A stretch of 64,000 bases of DNA from an uncultured Marinobacterium sp. (GTDB taxonomy: Bacteria > Pseudomonadota > Gammaproteobacteria > Pseudomonadales > Balneatricaceae). A program made the position numbers and the translations under genes. The stretch is from assembly GCA_947501565.1 (NCBI GenBank), contig CANMWJ010000008.1, positions 120,185-184,184 of the forward strand, written 5' to 3'. Below the pieces are notes generated by a model that was given only the letters and a program-made list of their open reading frames with translations, did no database searches and was not told where the DNA came from. Shown piece after piece: positions 1 to 8,590 of this stretch (position 1 is the stretch's first letter; each line of letters begins with the position of its first letter).

Positions 1-1
1 G

Positions 2-1222
2 ATTCTCTTATTGTTTGCCATTGCTGCACTGGTTCTATCGAACTCGCCTTGGGCTGCTTCGTTCGAACATGCTTGGGAGACGCGGGTGGGACTTCAGTTC
101 GGCTCCTTTGAATTTGGTCGTTCGCTGCGTGAGTGGATAAATGATGGTCTGATGACGTTGTTTTTCTTTCTTGTTGCGTTGGAACTCAAGCGGGAGTTAA
201 TTCTTGGAGAGTTGAACAAGCCGCGCCAGGCCGCACTCTCCCTAGCAGCCGCCCTCGGCGGTATGATCCTCCCCGCCGCCATCTATCTGACACTGCAATC
301 GGGGCAGGCCGGTCAGTCTGGGTGGGGCACCGTCATGGCAACTGACACGGCGTTTGTTATCGGTTGTCTGGCGCTGCTCGGCTCGCGCATCCCTCAGAGT
401 TTGCGGGTATTTATGCTGTCGTTGGCGATTGTTGACGATATCGGCGCCATACTGGTCGTCGCGATGGGCTACAGCAGCCATATTGCCTGGTGGCCGTTGG
501 CGTTGGCTGCGCTGGGTTTGCTGATTACGCGCGCCATGTCAGTGCTGGGCGTGCGCGGGTTTCCACTCTACCTATTGGTCGGTGTATTCATCTGGCTTGC
601 AGTTGATGCATCCGGTATCCACTCCACCATCACCGGCGTCATACTCGGTTTAATGACGCCCGCGCGGCGCTGGGTGAGTGACAAACGGCTTTATGCGATA
701 TTGGGTCAGGTGATTTCCCATCCAGACAGTGACGAAACCAGTCGAGACACGAAGGACCGGCAAACGTTGCAGATTGCTGAAGTCGCTGCGCGTGAATCGC
801 TGTCTCCAGTGGAGCGTCTGGAGATAACGCTTCACCCTTGGGTGGCTTTTGCCATCATGCCACTATTTGCATTTGCCAACGCTGGCTTGTCACTCACGTT
901 CGGTAGTATCAATAGCTCTGTTACAGGGGCAATATTCTTAGGCTTCGTACTGGGTAAGCCCTTAGGTATTCTGTTTTTTACCTGGCTGGCAGTGTGCTCA
1001 CACATCGCCATATTTCCTCCGGGACTCAATTGGCGGCTGCTGGTTGGTGGCAGCTTTCTCGCCGGAATCGGCTTCACCATGGCGTTGTTTATTGCAAATA
1101 TAGCTTTCAGTGAAAACCTGATTGACAGCGCTAAGCTGGGAATCTTCCTCGCATCCGTTGTTTCTGCAGTGGTGGGTCTAGCATTGTTGATGCGGTTGCC
1201 AGAGCGCGGGAGAACCTCGTGA
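2..1222 (+). CDS. nhaA: Na+/H+ antiporter NhaA, 5' end outside the window
   Basis: Sodium/proton antiporter of the inner membrane that exports Na+ in exchange for H+. The reading frame is open to the left edge, and the hydrophobic residues before the first TTG (position 11) fit the first NhaA helix, so the true start lies outside the window. Recognisable family segments are the WINDGLM and ELKRELILGEL stretch, the ATDTAF segment, the paired aspartates in IVDDIGAI, HPWVAFAIMPLFAFANAG near residue 280, and GIGFTMALFIA near the end. A hydrophilic insert at about residues 225-270 is longer than in the E. coli protein. No co-transcribed partner is visible downstream. Confidence 0.93.
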   Translation: MLLLFAIAALVLSNSPWAASFEHAWETRVGLQFGSFEFGRSLREWINDGLMTLFFFLVALELKRELILGELNKPRQAALSLAAALGGMILPAAIYLTLQSGQAGQSGWGTVMATDTAFVIGCLALLGSRIPQSLRVFMLSLAIVDDIGAILVVAMGYSSHIAWWPLALAALGLLITRAMSVLGVRGFPLYLLVGVFIWLAVDASGIHSTITGVILGLMTPARRWVSDKRLYAILGQVISHPDSDETSRDTKDRQTLQIAEVAARESLSPVERLEITLHPWVAFAIMPLFAFANAGLSLTFGSINSSVTGAIFLGFVLGKPLGILFFTWLAVCSHIAIFPPGLNWRLLVGGSFLAGIGFTMALFIANIAFSENLIDSAKLGIFLASVVSAVVGLALLMRLPERGRTS

Positions 1223-1635
1223 CGGCGTAGCTGCCGAAGGCTACTCATCTCTGCAGAGTGCGGTGACTACGAACGTAGTTGGTTTTGTCAGTTTCCACAC
1301 AGAGAAAGATGACATCCATTAAGAATGTCTGGTCTAGCCTTGCCGCTTGGCTAAGGGCCGTATTGTCGATATTGCTGAAGCCATTTTCTATGGCTGAGAG
1401 GTGTCTATTAAACTAGGGGCAGATTCACTTTTCCAATGTTGTTAAAGGTCTTTCAAAACTTGGCGTCATCAAAATCGGTCCAGATCGTTTGGAGGGCTAT
1501 GCTCGATAGCAATCATATCCCCGTTAACCCCCCGTTAGAAACGCTGATCAGCTTTTTCCGTCCCAACACCGCTTTAAGCCGTTCCTGCTGCTCATACCGC
1601 ATTGCAGACGCTTAGCCGTTTCCTCTGACCAACAC
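1223..1635. other. Gene-poor decayed stretch
   Basis: No intact gene is seen between nhaA and the phage relic. Short open pieces on the plus strand (about 1345-1390 and 1420-1508) read like parts of one small helix-turn-helix-like protein broken by a stop and a frameshift; the last piece contains KLGVIKIGPDRLEGYAR before a TAG at 1507-1509. I cannot assign a family. With the neighbouring phage relic this suggests eroded foreign DNA. Confidence 0.3.
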
Positions 1636-1835
1636 TTAAATATGTCCCTGGATAATACCCAGTATCTCCTGCTCATCTGCTTGGCTTAGCCCCAGAAAGG
1701 GGCGGCTTGGATATTACGTGTACTGTTTCCGAGCTGGTGGGTGGCGGCGTAGGCGCTGGCACTAGTGCTGATTCCGGGTTCGTCCTGGTTATGAAATGGG
1801 AATATTTTAGAGTTTACTTGCGCCGATTTACCCTT
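1636..1835 (-). pseudogene. Relic of a phage tail-completion (virion morphogenesis, Mu gpG / P2 gpS-like) gene
   Basis: Reading the minus strand gives KIFPFHNQDEPGIS, then AYAATHQLGNSTRN, then PF, and after a frame change LGLSQADEQEIL and a TAA at 1638-1636. The pattern of a (Y)AA(T/I)HQ(F/L)G segment followed by RPFLGLS and an acidic EIL tail is what I know from the C-terminus of the phage virion morphogenesis/tail completion family. The frame is broken at the PF/LGLS junction (about 1690) and again upstream near 1835, with no start codon, so it is non-functional. No other phage structural gene is intact nearby. Confidence 0.55.
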
Positions 1836-2031
1836 TCAGTCTGATCTATGCACCATGTATATGGTCTGGCACCGACGGGACAATCTCAATCCGTCGCATC
1901 GCTGGTTTCGGGAGAGGGTTAAAGATCAGGTTGAGTGTCTGAGTCAGCGTTCAGGTTAGCAACGTGTAGCGTCGTCCCCGCAGTGGCCCTCCTATACTGT
2001 AACGTGAGCGCTGACACCGGGTACAACCGCT

Positions 2032-4929
2032 TTGCAGGATAATTCCGACAAGGCCGCGCGTGTTGCCAACGAGCTTTTGCAGACCGTTAAGCAGGTTGCG
2101 CGTGAGCTTCACCCTCAACATCACTTTTCATCAGAGCTGACTCTGGACAGCTCTTTGGATTCTGATTTTGCCTTCGACAGCCTCGGTCGGGTCGAGCTGC
2201 TTTTAAGGCTGGAGCGCAGCTTTGATGTTGCGTTGCCTGATGCGCTGCTGAATAGCGCCGATACTCCCCGTGACCTGTTGCGCGCGGTACTGAGGGGACA
2301 GCACAGAAAACTGGATGTGCTACTGCCGGAAGTGGAACGTATCGATGCTGTATTGCAGGAGTCCACCTCAGTCCCTGAGCGGGCAGAGACGCTGATTGAT
2401 GTACTGGAGTGGCATCTGCAGCATCACCCGGACCGAACACATATACGGCTTTACGATCCTCATGGGGAAAGTGAGGAAGATGGGGAAGATAGAGGCGGGT
2501 GTGAGGATGTCACGATAAGCTTCCGCCAGCTGAAGGCGGGAGCGATGCGGGTGGCCGCCGGCCTGCAAAATCTCGATCTGCAACCGCAGGAAGCGGTGGT
2601 CCTGATGCTGCCTACTTGTGAGGCGTACTTCTACTGCTTTTTCGGTGTGCTCTATGCGGGCGGTATCCCCTGTCCAATCTATCCGCCGGGGCGAATCAGT
2701 CAGATCGAGGAGCACCTTAATCGTCACGTCAGCATTGTGCAGAATGCAGCTGCCGGAATCATGCTGACGCAAGCGGAAGCCTTGCCCTTTGCCGGATTGC
2801 TGCGCAGTCGGGTGCGATCGCTGCGTCATGTTGTTACCGCAAAAACGGTTCTGCACGCAGGTGAGGCACCGGTTCTGCCTAAGCTGCATGGATCGGATGT
2901 CGCGTTCCTGCAGTACACCTCCGGCAGTACCGGTACCCCGAAAGGCGTGGTGCTCACCCATGCCAACCTGCTGGCAAATGTGCGTGCAATGGGGGAGGCG
3001 GTTGAGGCCAGTTCCAGCGATGTATTTGTTAGCTGGCTGCCGCTTTACCACGATATGGGCTTGATCGGTGCCTGGTTTGGCAGCCTCTATCACGCCGCGC
3101 AATTAGTGATTATGTCGCCGCTCAGTTTTATCGCCCGGCCGCAGCGCTGGCTGGAGGCGATTCACCGCTATCGGGGCACGCTGTCGGCGTCACCTAACTT
3201 TGGTTATGAGCACTGTATCCGTCTGATCGATGATGAAACGCGACATCAGCTTGATCTCTCCTCCTGGCGCTGTGCGTTTAACGGTGCTGAACCGGTCAGT
3301 CCACAGACCTTAAGTGCATTTTGCGAGCGTTTTTCCCCCTGCGGTTTTGATCCCAACGCGATGATGCCGGTGTACGGATTGGCAGAGAACAGTGTGGGCC
3401 TGACTTTTCCGCCTCTGCGGCGTGGGGCAAAGGTGGAGCTGATCGACCGCGAACGGTTTTCCCGAACTGGCCAGGCGGTGCTCTGTTTGCCAGAAGAGAA
3501 GGGCGTTAGAAAGACACTTGAAGTGGTCGCCTGTGGTCGTGTTGTGCCGCGTCATCAACTTCGGGTGGTGGATGAATCGGATCGGGAGCTGCCGGATCGA
3601 CAGGAGGGGCGGATCCAGTTTAAAGGCCCCTCAGCCGCCAGTGGTTACTACCGCAATCTAGAGCAAACAGCGGCGCTGTTTCATGGCGACTGGCTTGAAA
3701 CGGGGGACCTTGGGTATATATCTGGGGGGGAGTTGTACGTCACGGGTCGTCAGAAAGATCTGATTATTCTGGCGGGACGCAATATCCATCCCGCCGCGCT
3801 GGAAAGTGCGGTGGCTGAGCTGGAGGGTATACGTAAAGGTGGCGTGGTGGCTTTCGGGTGTCGCAGTCCTGAACGGGGTACCGAACGTTTTGTGGTGGTG
3901 GCGGAAACACGCATAAAGGATAAAATGCGTCGTGCGAAGTTAAGTGCCGATATCACTCAGTTGGCGGTCGACCTGTTGGGACTGCCCGTGGATGAAGTGG
4001 CGTTGGTCGCGCCCAATCAGGTGCTGAAAACATCAAGCGGCAAAGTGCGTCGCTCGGCCTGTAAAACCTTGTATGAGGAGGGTAATCTCAACAGGGCGTC
4101 GGACGGGCGTTGGCTGCAATGGTTGCGTATCGGTTGGGGAGAGCTGACAGGCCGCATGGATCGGTTCCGGCGGCGGGGCTTGGATTACGCTTTTGCGGGC
4201 TACGGCTGGGGTGTATACGGTCTCTTACTCTGTCTGGTAACGCCTGCATTGCTGGTTCTGCCCGGTATTCCGTTGCGGTGGTGGTTGATTCGTCAGGCAA
4301 CGCGCTTGCTGGGTTGGCTCACCGGGACGTCGGTGCGGCTAGAGGGGCTAGAGAATCTGCCGTCTCAGGAGCAATCCTGTGTGTTTGTCTGCAATCACGC
4401 CAGCTATCTGGATGGCTACGCGCTGGTGGGTTATCTGCCCCGGTGTGTGCGCTTTGTTGCCAAAGGGGAGCTGAGGCAGAAAAAGTTTCTTGTTTATCTG
4501 TTGCGTAAGATAGGCACTGAGTTTGTGACCCGGTTCGATTCCGACCAGGGCAGTGCCGATACGGCGCGCCTTGCACAGCAGGCGAGAGGGGACGCGCCGC
4601 TGTTCTTCTTTCCTGAAGGTACCTTTACGCGGGTGCCGGGTCTCAGGGCTTTTCATCTGGGGGCGTTCACAACGGCCTGCCAGCAACAATTACCCGTGAT
4701 CCCGCTGGCGATAAGAGGCACCCGCTCGATGCTCCGTGCTGACAGCTGGTTTCCGAGACGTGGACACATTGTGATCTTGGTAGGCAAGCCGATCTACAGC
4801 GAGAGGGTGGCTGGGGATGATCGCTGGCAAAAGGCCCTGGCTTTGCGCGATCAAACCCGTGCCGAAATTCTGAGGCTGTCGGGTGAGGCGGACCTGGACT
4901 CGGAAACGGCGATCAAAAAGGAATCGTAG
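2032..4929 (+). CDS. Trifunctional ACP - fatty acyl-AMP ligase - PlsC acyltransferase fusion
   Basis: A 965-residue fusion. Residues about 10-85 form an acyl carrier protein with the phosphopantetheine site in DSL (Ser50). Residues about 115-690 are an AMP-forming ligase of the fatty acyl-AMP ligase type, with the P-loop YTSGSTGTPKG at about 295-305, a PVYGLAENSVGLTF segment and the C-terminal LKTSSGKVRR lysine loop. A hydrophobic stretch (about 720-755) precedes a PlsC/LPLAT domain with NHASYLD (His789, Asp794) and FPEGT (860-864). Inference: a free fatty acid is activated as acyl-AMP, loaded onto the built-in ACP and passed to a lysophospholipid or other acceptor at the membrane, like Aas but with the domain order reversed and an ACP added. 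The start is a TTG, because an in-frame stop at 2005 leaves little choice. It stands alone between nhaA and a convergent HIT gene. Confidence 0.85.
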   Translation: MQDNSDKAARVANELLQTVKQVARELHPQHHFSSELTLDSSLDSDFAFDSLGRVELLLRLERSFDVALPDALLNSADTPRDLLRAVLRGQHRKLDVLLPEVERIDAVLQESTSVPERAETLIDVLEWHLQHHPDRTHIRLYDPHGESEEDGEDRGGCEDVTISFRQLKAGAMRVAAGLQNLDLQPQEAVVLMLPTCEAYFYCFFGVLYAGGIPCPIYPPGRISQIEEHLNRHVSIVQNAAAGIMLTQAEALPFAGLLRSRVRSLRHVVTAKTVLHAGEAPVLPKLHGSDVAFLQYTSGSTGTPKGVVLTHANLLANVRAMGEAVEASSSDVFVSWLPLYHDMGLIGAWFGSLYHAAQLVIMSPLSFIARPQRWLEAIHRYRGTLSASPNFGYEHCIRLIDDETRHQLDLSSWRCAFNGAEPVSPQTLSAFCERFSPCGFDPNAMMPVYGLAENSVGLTFPPLRRGAKVELIDRERFSRTGQAVLCLPEEKGVRKTLEVVACGRVVPRHQLRVVDESDRELPDRQEGRIQFKGPSAASGYYRNLEQTAALFHGDWLETGDLGYISGGELYVTGRQKDLIILAGRNIHPAALESAVAELEGIRKGGVVAFGCRSPERGTERFVVVAETRIKDKMRRAKLSADITQLAVDLLGLPVDEVALVAPNQVLKTSSGKVRRSACKTLYEEGNLNRASDGRWLQWLRIGWGELTGRMDRFRRRGLDYAFAGYGWGVYGLLLCLVTPALLVLPGIPLRWWLIRQATRLLGWLTGTSVRLEGLENLPSQEQSCVFVCNHASYLDGYALVGYLPRCVRFVAKGELRQKKFLVYLLRKIGTEFVTRFDSDQGSADTARLAQQARGDAPLFFFPEGTFTRVPGLRAFHLGAFTTACQQQLPVIPLAIRGTRSMLRADSWFPRRGHIVILVGKPIYSERVAGDDRWQKALALRDQTRAEILRLSGEADLDSETAIKKES

Positions 4930-4978
4930 ATCACCAACTTGTCTTTCTCGTTATGTCTTGGGCTCAAAGGTGTTGCAA

Positions 4979-5320
4979 CTAGCCGGGAGGCCACTGCATA
5001 TTTCGGCCACCAAACAGGTGTAGGTGAATGTGAAATACCTCTTGCCCACCCTGTTCATTGCAGTTCCAGACCAGTCGGTAACCATCCTCTGACAGGCCCA
5101 GATCAGCGGCGAGCTTTGTCGCGGTCAGAACCATATGGCTGATCAGTCCGCTGTCGTTGTGGCTCAGGTCATTCAGGGTAGCAATATGTTGTTTCGGGAT
5201 AATCAGCAGGTGTTGCGGCGCTTGCGCATTGATATCGCGGAAGGCGAGCAGTTGATCGTCTTCATGCACGATCTCTGCCGGGATCTCTTTGGCGATAATT
5301 TTACAGAAAATACAATCCAT
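4979..5320 (-). CDS. hinT: HIT family nucleotide hydrolase (HinT-like)
   Basis: Small (113 aa) purine nucleoside phosphoramidase-like protein of the histidine triad family. It starts MDCIFCKIIAKEIPAEIV, typical of HinT, and carries the HIT motif HIHLHL at residues 97-102, whose middle histidine is the nucleophile in the family. An upstream in-frame ATG exists (5374), but the ATG at 5320 has a GAGG ribosome-binding site and matches the family N-terminus. It is convergent with the ACP-ligase fusion and divergent from the DUF3127 gene. The gene symbol rests on similarity to HinT; physiological substrates are not evident from context. Confidence 0.88.
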   Translation of the reverse strand: MDCIFCKIIAKEIPAEIVHEDDQLLAFRDINAQAPQHLLIIPKQHIATLNDLSHNDSGLISHMVLTATKLAADLGLSEDGYRLVWNCNEQGGQEVFHIHLHLFGGRNMQWPPG

Positions 5321-5486
5321 CTCGGGCCTCTTTCTGGCAGGGGGCAAAGTTTTCGAATCTGTTCCCTTAATCATAGGAGACTGGGATTAGCGCTTTAGCA
5401 GAAATCAGCAGTAATCGTTCTTGTATTCTGGTTAAATAAATCAAAGTGCATTGCTTTGTTTGATAGAGAAAACAGTAGGAATAGGA

Positions 5487-5831
5487 ATGGCGTACGAGCT
5501 AACCGGTAAAGTTAAGTTGATTCAGGATCCGCAGACGTTCAACAGCGGATTCACCAAGCGTGAGATGGTGGTAACTGTGGAGGACGGTAAGTATCCGCAG
5601 GACATCAATCTGGAGTTCGTTCAGGACAAGGTAGCCCTGCTGGATAGCTTGCAGGTTGGCCAGGAGGTTACAGTGTCCTTCGATATCCGCGGTCGCGAAT
5701 ACAATGGTCGTTATTACAACAACCTGCAGGCCTGGAAGGTTCAGTCTGGCGCGCCTGCGAATACTACAGATCAGTACCCGGAGTACGATCAGACTCCGCC
5801 TGCGCAGTTTGATGACGACGTGCCGTTCTGA
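5487..5831 (+). CDS. DUF3127 protein, SSB/OB-fold-like with SSB-type acidic tail
   Basis: A 113-aa cytoplasmic protein that I recognise as DUF3127, a family predicted to have a single OB fold related to single-stranded-DNA-binding domains. MAYELTGKVKLIQDPQTF begins the fold; KREMVVTVEDGKYPQDINLEF and VSFDIRGREYNGRYYNNLQAW form the remaining strands. After a short linker rich in Tyr, Asp, Pro and Gln it ends in DDDVPF, almost identical to the SSB C-terminal tip (DDDIPF) that recruits repair and replication proteins. The ATG at 5487 follows a GGAATAGGA stretch; an in-frame upstream start at 5451 lacks a comparable site. Function unknown; the tail suggests DNA metabolism. A hairpin terminator follows. 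Confidence 0.8.
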   Translation: MAYELTGKVKLIQDPQTFNSGFTKREMVVTVEDGKYPQDINLEFVQDKVALLDSLQVGQEVTVSFDIRGREYNGRYYNNLQAWKVQSGAPANTTDQYPEYDQTPPAQFDDDVPF

Positions 5832-5929
5832 TTCGTAGAGTATCGCTACAGACGCGAACGAGTCTCATCGAATCCCGGTCGTGTGTGGCAGGTTAATGTG
5901 GCAGGTTGATACAGTACCCGTCATTATCA

Positions 5930-5957
5930 GAAGCCCCGCTTGGTTGAGTGGGGCTTC
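5930..5957. terminator. Hairpin with GAAGCCCC / GGGGCTTC arms
   Basis: Perfect 8-bp stem (5930-5937 with 5950-5957) and 12-nt loop, about 100 bp after the DUF3127 stop and before the convergent HAD gene. The downstream T-run is weak, so it may serve both directions or be only an RNA-stabilising hairpin. Confidence 0.55.
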
Positions 5958-6046
5958 GTCGTTTATGGCATGTCTAAGAGAGCGTGCGGGGTGAGTGCAG
6001 GCCGATAGGCTTTAGCTTCCGGTCCGAAACCGCTCAAACTTCCAGT

Positions 6047-6790
6047 TTAGAAGGGGTGCAGTTTCCGAATCAGCGCGGGGATCTCGGAGGGGTGTAAAAC
6101 GCTATGGTGAGGGTCGAGGCCTAACTCTGAGTCCAGCGGCTGCTGGTGCTGGATCCAGACAGAGGTAATGCCGCTGTTATGCGCGCCTGCAATATCTGTC
6201 GCCAGGCTGTCACCCACGTGGATCGCTTCGTGCGCTTCGCACTCTGCAAGCTTTAACGCTTTTTCAAAGATGGAGCGAGCCGGCTTCTGCTCCGGTTCCT
6301 GTCCACCGATGATGATATGGTCAACGTGGTCTGCGAGATTCACGGCCTCAACCTTAGGGATTTGGGAAAACTCCGGACCGTTGGTGATCACGACAAGTGT
6401 AAAGTAGCGACGCGCTTCGGCAAGAAATTCGGTAATGCCGGGATAAAAGTCGAAGGCAGCAATGCGGTCATGGTCGAACTTATCCTGCAATCGCTGAGCG
6501 GAGCTCTCCTCCACCGAGCTCAAACCCTGGCCCTTCAGCAGGTCGCGGATTAGCTGGATACGAAAGGCGCCTTCGCTCTGCTGCTGGATGATCGGCATAT
6601 AGCGCGCACGCTCTTCATCCGTCCATTCCCGATAGATGCCCCGCAGGTAGTTCTGAGCGACATCGGTGCCGTCAATGTCAGCGCCAAAACACGCTTCCAC
6701 TTCTTCTGCGAACAACACCGCCGCTTTCTGGTTTGCGCCTGTCGTATCGCAGAGAGTTTCGTCCATATCCAGTAATAGCGCTTTTAGCAT
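6047..6790 (-). CDS. HAD superfamily hydrolase (nucleotidase/phosphatase-like)
   Basis: A 247-aa haloacid-dehalogenase-fold phosphatase. Motif I LLLDMDETL (nucleophile Asp8, acid/base Asp10) is at the N-terminus, an alpha-helical cap follows (about 20-110), motif II is VVITNGP (about 130), the motif III lysine lies in the EQKPARSIFEKAL region, and motif IV is HVGDSLATDIAGA. The layout resembles YjjG-type nucleotidases, but the substrate cannot be read from the sequence. The start at 6790 places the DMDET motif at the expected distance; a longer frame to 6868 adds a basic stretch not usual for the family. No operon partner; the next gene upstream is divergent. Confidence 0.82.
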   Translation of the reverse strand: MLKALLLDMDETLCDTTGANQKAAVLFAEEVEACFGADIDGTDVAQNYLRGIYREWTDEERARYMPIIQQQSEGAFRIQLIRDLLKGQGLSSVEESSAQRLQDKFDHDRIAAFDFYPGITEFLAEARRYFTLVVITNGPEFSQIPKVEAVNLADHVDHIIIGGQEPEQKPARSIFEKALKLAECEAHEAIHVGDSLATDIAGAHNSGITSVWIQHQQPLDSELGLDPHHSVLHPSEIPALIRKLHPF

Positions 6791-7059
6791 CGGTTGTATC
6801 CTGTTGTTTCGCTGGCTGCATTGTTCGATTGATCTGTTGTCAGGTGCCTTGTCGCGTCTTTTGCGCATTGGTGGGCACGCTTAAAGGGGGAACGGTAACG
6901 AAGCGCAGGTGTCCTGTCTACAGGCAAGTGGGGAAGGGGGAGTATTCAGGGCGCCGCTTTGCATGGGTATTCTGTAAGTATAGAAATTGCGGCTGTTGTC
7001 ACTGCTTGTTAAGGTGATCCCGATCAGAAGGCGCGTGTTAGCAGAAGGACAAGGATGTT

Positions 7060-7491
7060 ATGACCCCCAAGTTACCTTTACCTACAGATAACATATATAA
7101 ATTCTATGCACTTTTTGGTTTGGTACTGTTGCTGAGCTCTGCGTTCGGTATCATTTACACGACGGATGTTACTAATCAGCGTGTCTTTGAAATTTTTACT
7201 CAGATCGGGCAGTACAAGGAAGATGGTGAAATTAGCTCTTTTGAGGAAGGGCAGATCCAGATGCTTGAGAAGCTAAAAGAGGTGGCTTTATCCAATAAGG
7301 AGCTTTATCTATTCGTTCTGCATTCGTCATTTGCGACAAGTCTGTATCTCATGTTGTATGGCTTTTATCGGTGGCATATGACGATACAGAGAAGGGATGA
7401 CAGACTGGTTCAGTTGAAGATTAGGCAGTTGGAAAAAGAGCTAAAGATCTCTCATTTTACAAGAAAGCAGAAAGAGCATCCTTGGCGCTGA
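7060..7491 (+). CDS. Small two-helix membrane protein, unrecognised
   Basis: A 143-aa protein I do not recognise. It has a transmembrane helix at about residues 14-34, an acidic, probably periplasmic loop (about 35-80) with EDGEISSFEEGQIQMLEKLKEV, a second helix at about 82-104, and a basic C-terminal tail (about 105-143) with coiled-coil character. Upstream AGAAGGACAAGGATGTT supplies a ribosome-binding site. AT content and codon choice are less biased than in the neighbouring catabolic genes. It stands alone and is followed by two small hairpins. Confidence 0.65.
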   Translation: MTPKLPLPTDNIYKFYALFGLVLLLSSAFGIIYTTDVTNQRVFEIFTQIGQYKEDGEISSFEEGQIQMLEKLKEVALSNKELYLFVLHSSFATSLYLMLYGFYRWHMTIQRRDDRLVQLKIRQLEKELKISHFTRKQKEHPWR

Positions 7492-7522
7492 TCTACCTCG
7501 CAGTCATTGTGTGCCTCCACTT

Positions 7523-7585
7523 GAGGGACTTAATCCCTCCCACACCATCACTAATTCAGAAGCCTCGCTTATACAGGCGGGGCTT
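7523..7585. terminator. Two consecutive hairpins after the small membrane protein gene
   Basis: First a GAGGGA/TCCCTC stem (7523-7528 with 7534-7539), then a 9-bp stem AAGCCTCGC with GCGGGGCTT (7560-7568 with 7577-7585, one wobble pair) followed by TTGTCGTTT. The second resembles the hairpin at 5930-5957. It separates the membrane protein gene from iacR. Confidence 0.5.
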
Positions 7586-7729
7586 TGTCGTTTCCAGGCC
7601 TTATATCATCGCCGCCGCAGCGGATTTTTGGTATGGTTGCCACCCTGAAATTTACATTCCCGCAGCTTTTGTTCTATAGAGTTGTGGGGACCTCAAAATT
7701 ATCTGTGTGCGGCTGGGTAGCGTTGTTTA

Positions 7730-8206
7730 ATGGTTGGAAGATCGAAAAAGCTGGAAAAATATCGTCCTGCGAGTGAAAGCTTTGAGATTGAAGAGTTCCC
7801 GTTTTATTGGGTGGCGCGTCTGAATGCGCTTTATTCCAATGAGATGGAGAAGACGCTCAAACCGATGAACATGGATATCTCCCGTTGGCGCGTGGCGATG
7901 CTGCTGCGTATCCACGGTGAGTTAAGTATTTCCGATATCGCTGAGCATGCGCTGGCAAAGCGTCCGACCATCACTAAGATTGTGTATCGCATGCGAGAGG
8001 AAGGCCTGGTGTCGGTGGAACCATCGGAAACCGATGGGCGTGTGACTATGGTGGAGCTCACCGAGCAGGGGCATGAAAAGATCCATGCCATTCTGGAGGG
8101 TACCCAGAAAATGTTTGCTAAAGCCTTTAAAGGCTTCACCGAGCCGCAGATCCAGAAATCCACTCAGCTGCTGCAGCGTTATTTCGAAAACCTCTCTGAA
8201 GACTGA
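7730..8206 (+). CDS. iacR: MarR-family regulator, probable IacR
   Basis: A 158-aa winged-helix regulator. The MarR core runs from about residue 35 to 140, with LSISDIAEHALAKRPTITK as the helix-turn-helix and a wing containing SETDGRVTMVELTEQG. In described iac clusters the adjacent MarR gene, iacR, represses the catabolic operon and responds to indole-3-acetate; here the gene lies directly upstream of iacH in the same orientation, separated by a 530-bp AT-rich region with candidate operators. No strong ribosome-binding site is visible before the ATG at 7730, so the start is uncertain by a few codons. MarR assignment is firm; the specific symbol rests on context. Confidence 0.8.
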   Translation: MVGRSKKLEKYRPASESFEIEEFPFYWVARLNALYSNEMEKTLKPMNMDISRWRVAMLLRIHGELSISDIAEHALAKRPTITKIVYRMREEGLVSVEPSETDGRVTMVELTEQGHEKIHAILEGTQKMFAKAFKGFTEPQIQKSTQLLQRYFENLSED

Positions 8207-8590
8207 TCTCTGGCGGGTGTCCTGCCCGCTTGTCTGATCTGAACGTACCGGGTCCCCGGTCGTTAAATCCCTCTCTTATTCCTTTCGCGTGATCGAACGG
8301 TGCGGTTGCATGTGCGGCTTTTGCGGTCGTGATTTATCTTCGATGATGCATTTTATATGCGTTTATTAAGATGAATTGTTCTCTTTATAGAGGTCTTCTC
8401 TGTTCGTTATTCTTCGTATTTTTGCAACGATAAGTTGCTGTCGTTGTTGTCATTGTCCATTTGTTATTTCTGCTGCCTTCCTGGGTTGAGTCTCTAATTT
8501 CGTCAAATATGCAGCTTTTATGCGAGCATTTTGCGGGATTTGGTGATTTTTTAATTTTAAAAGATTCTCTTTATCGATCATGAATTTTGT

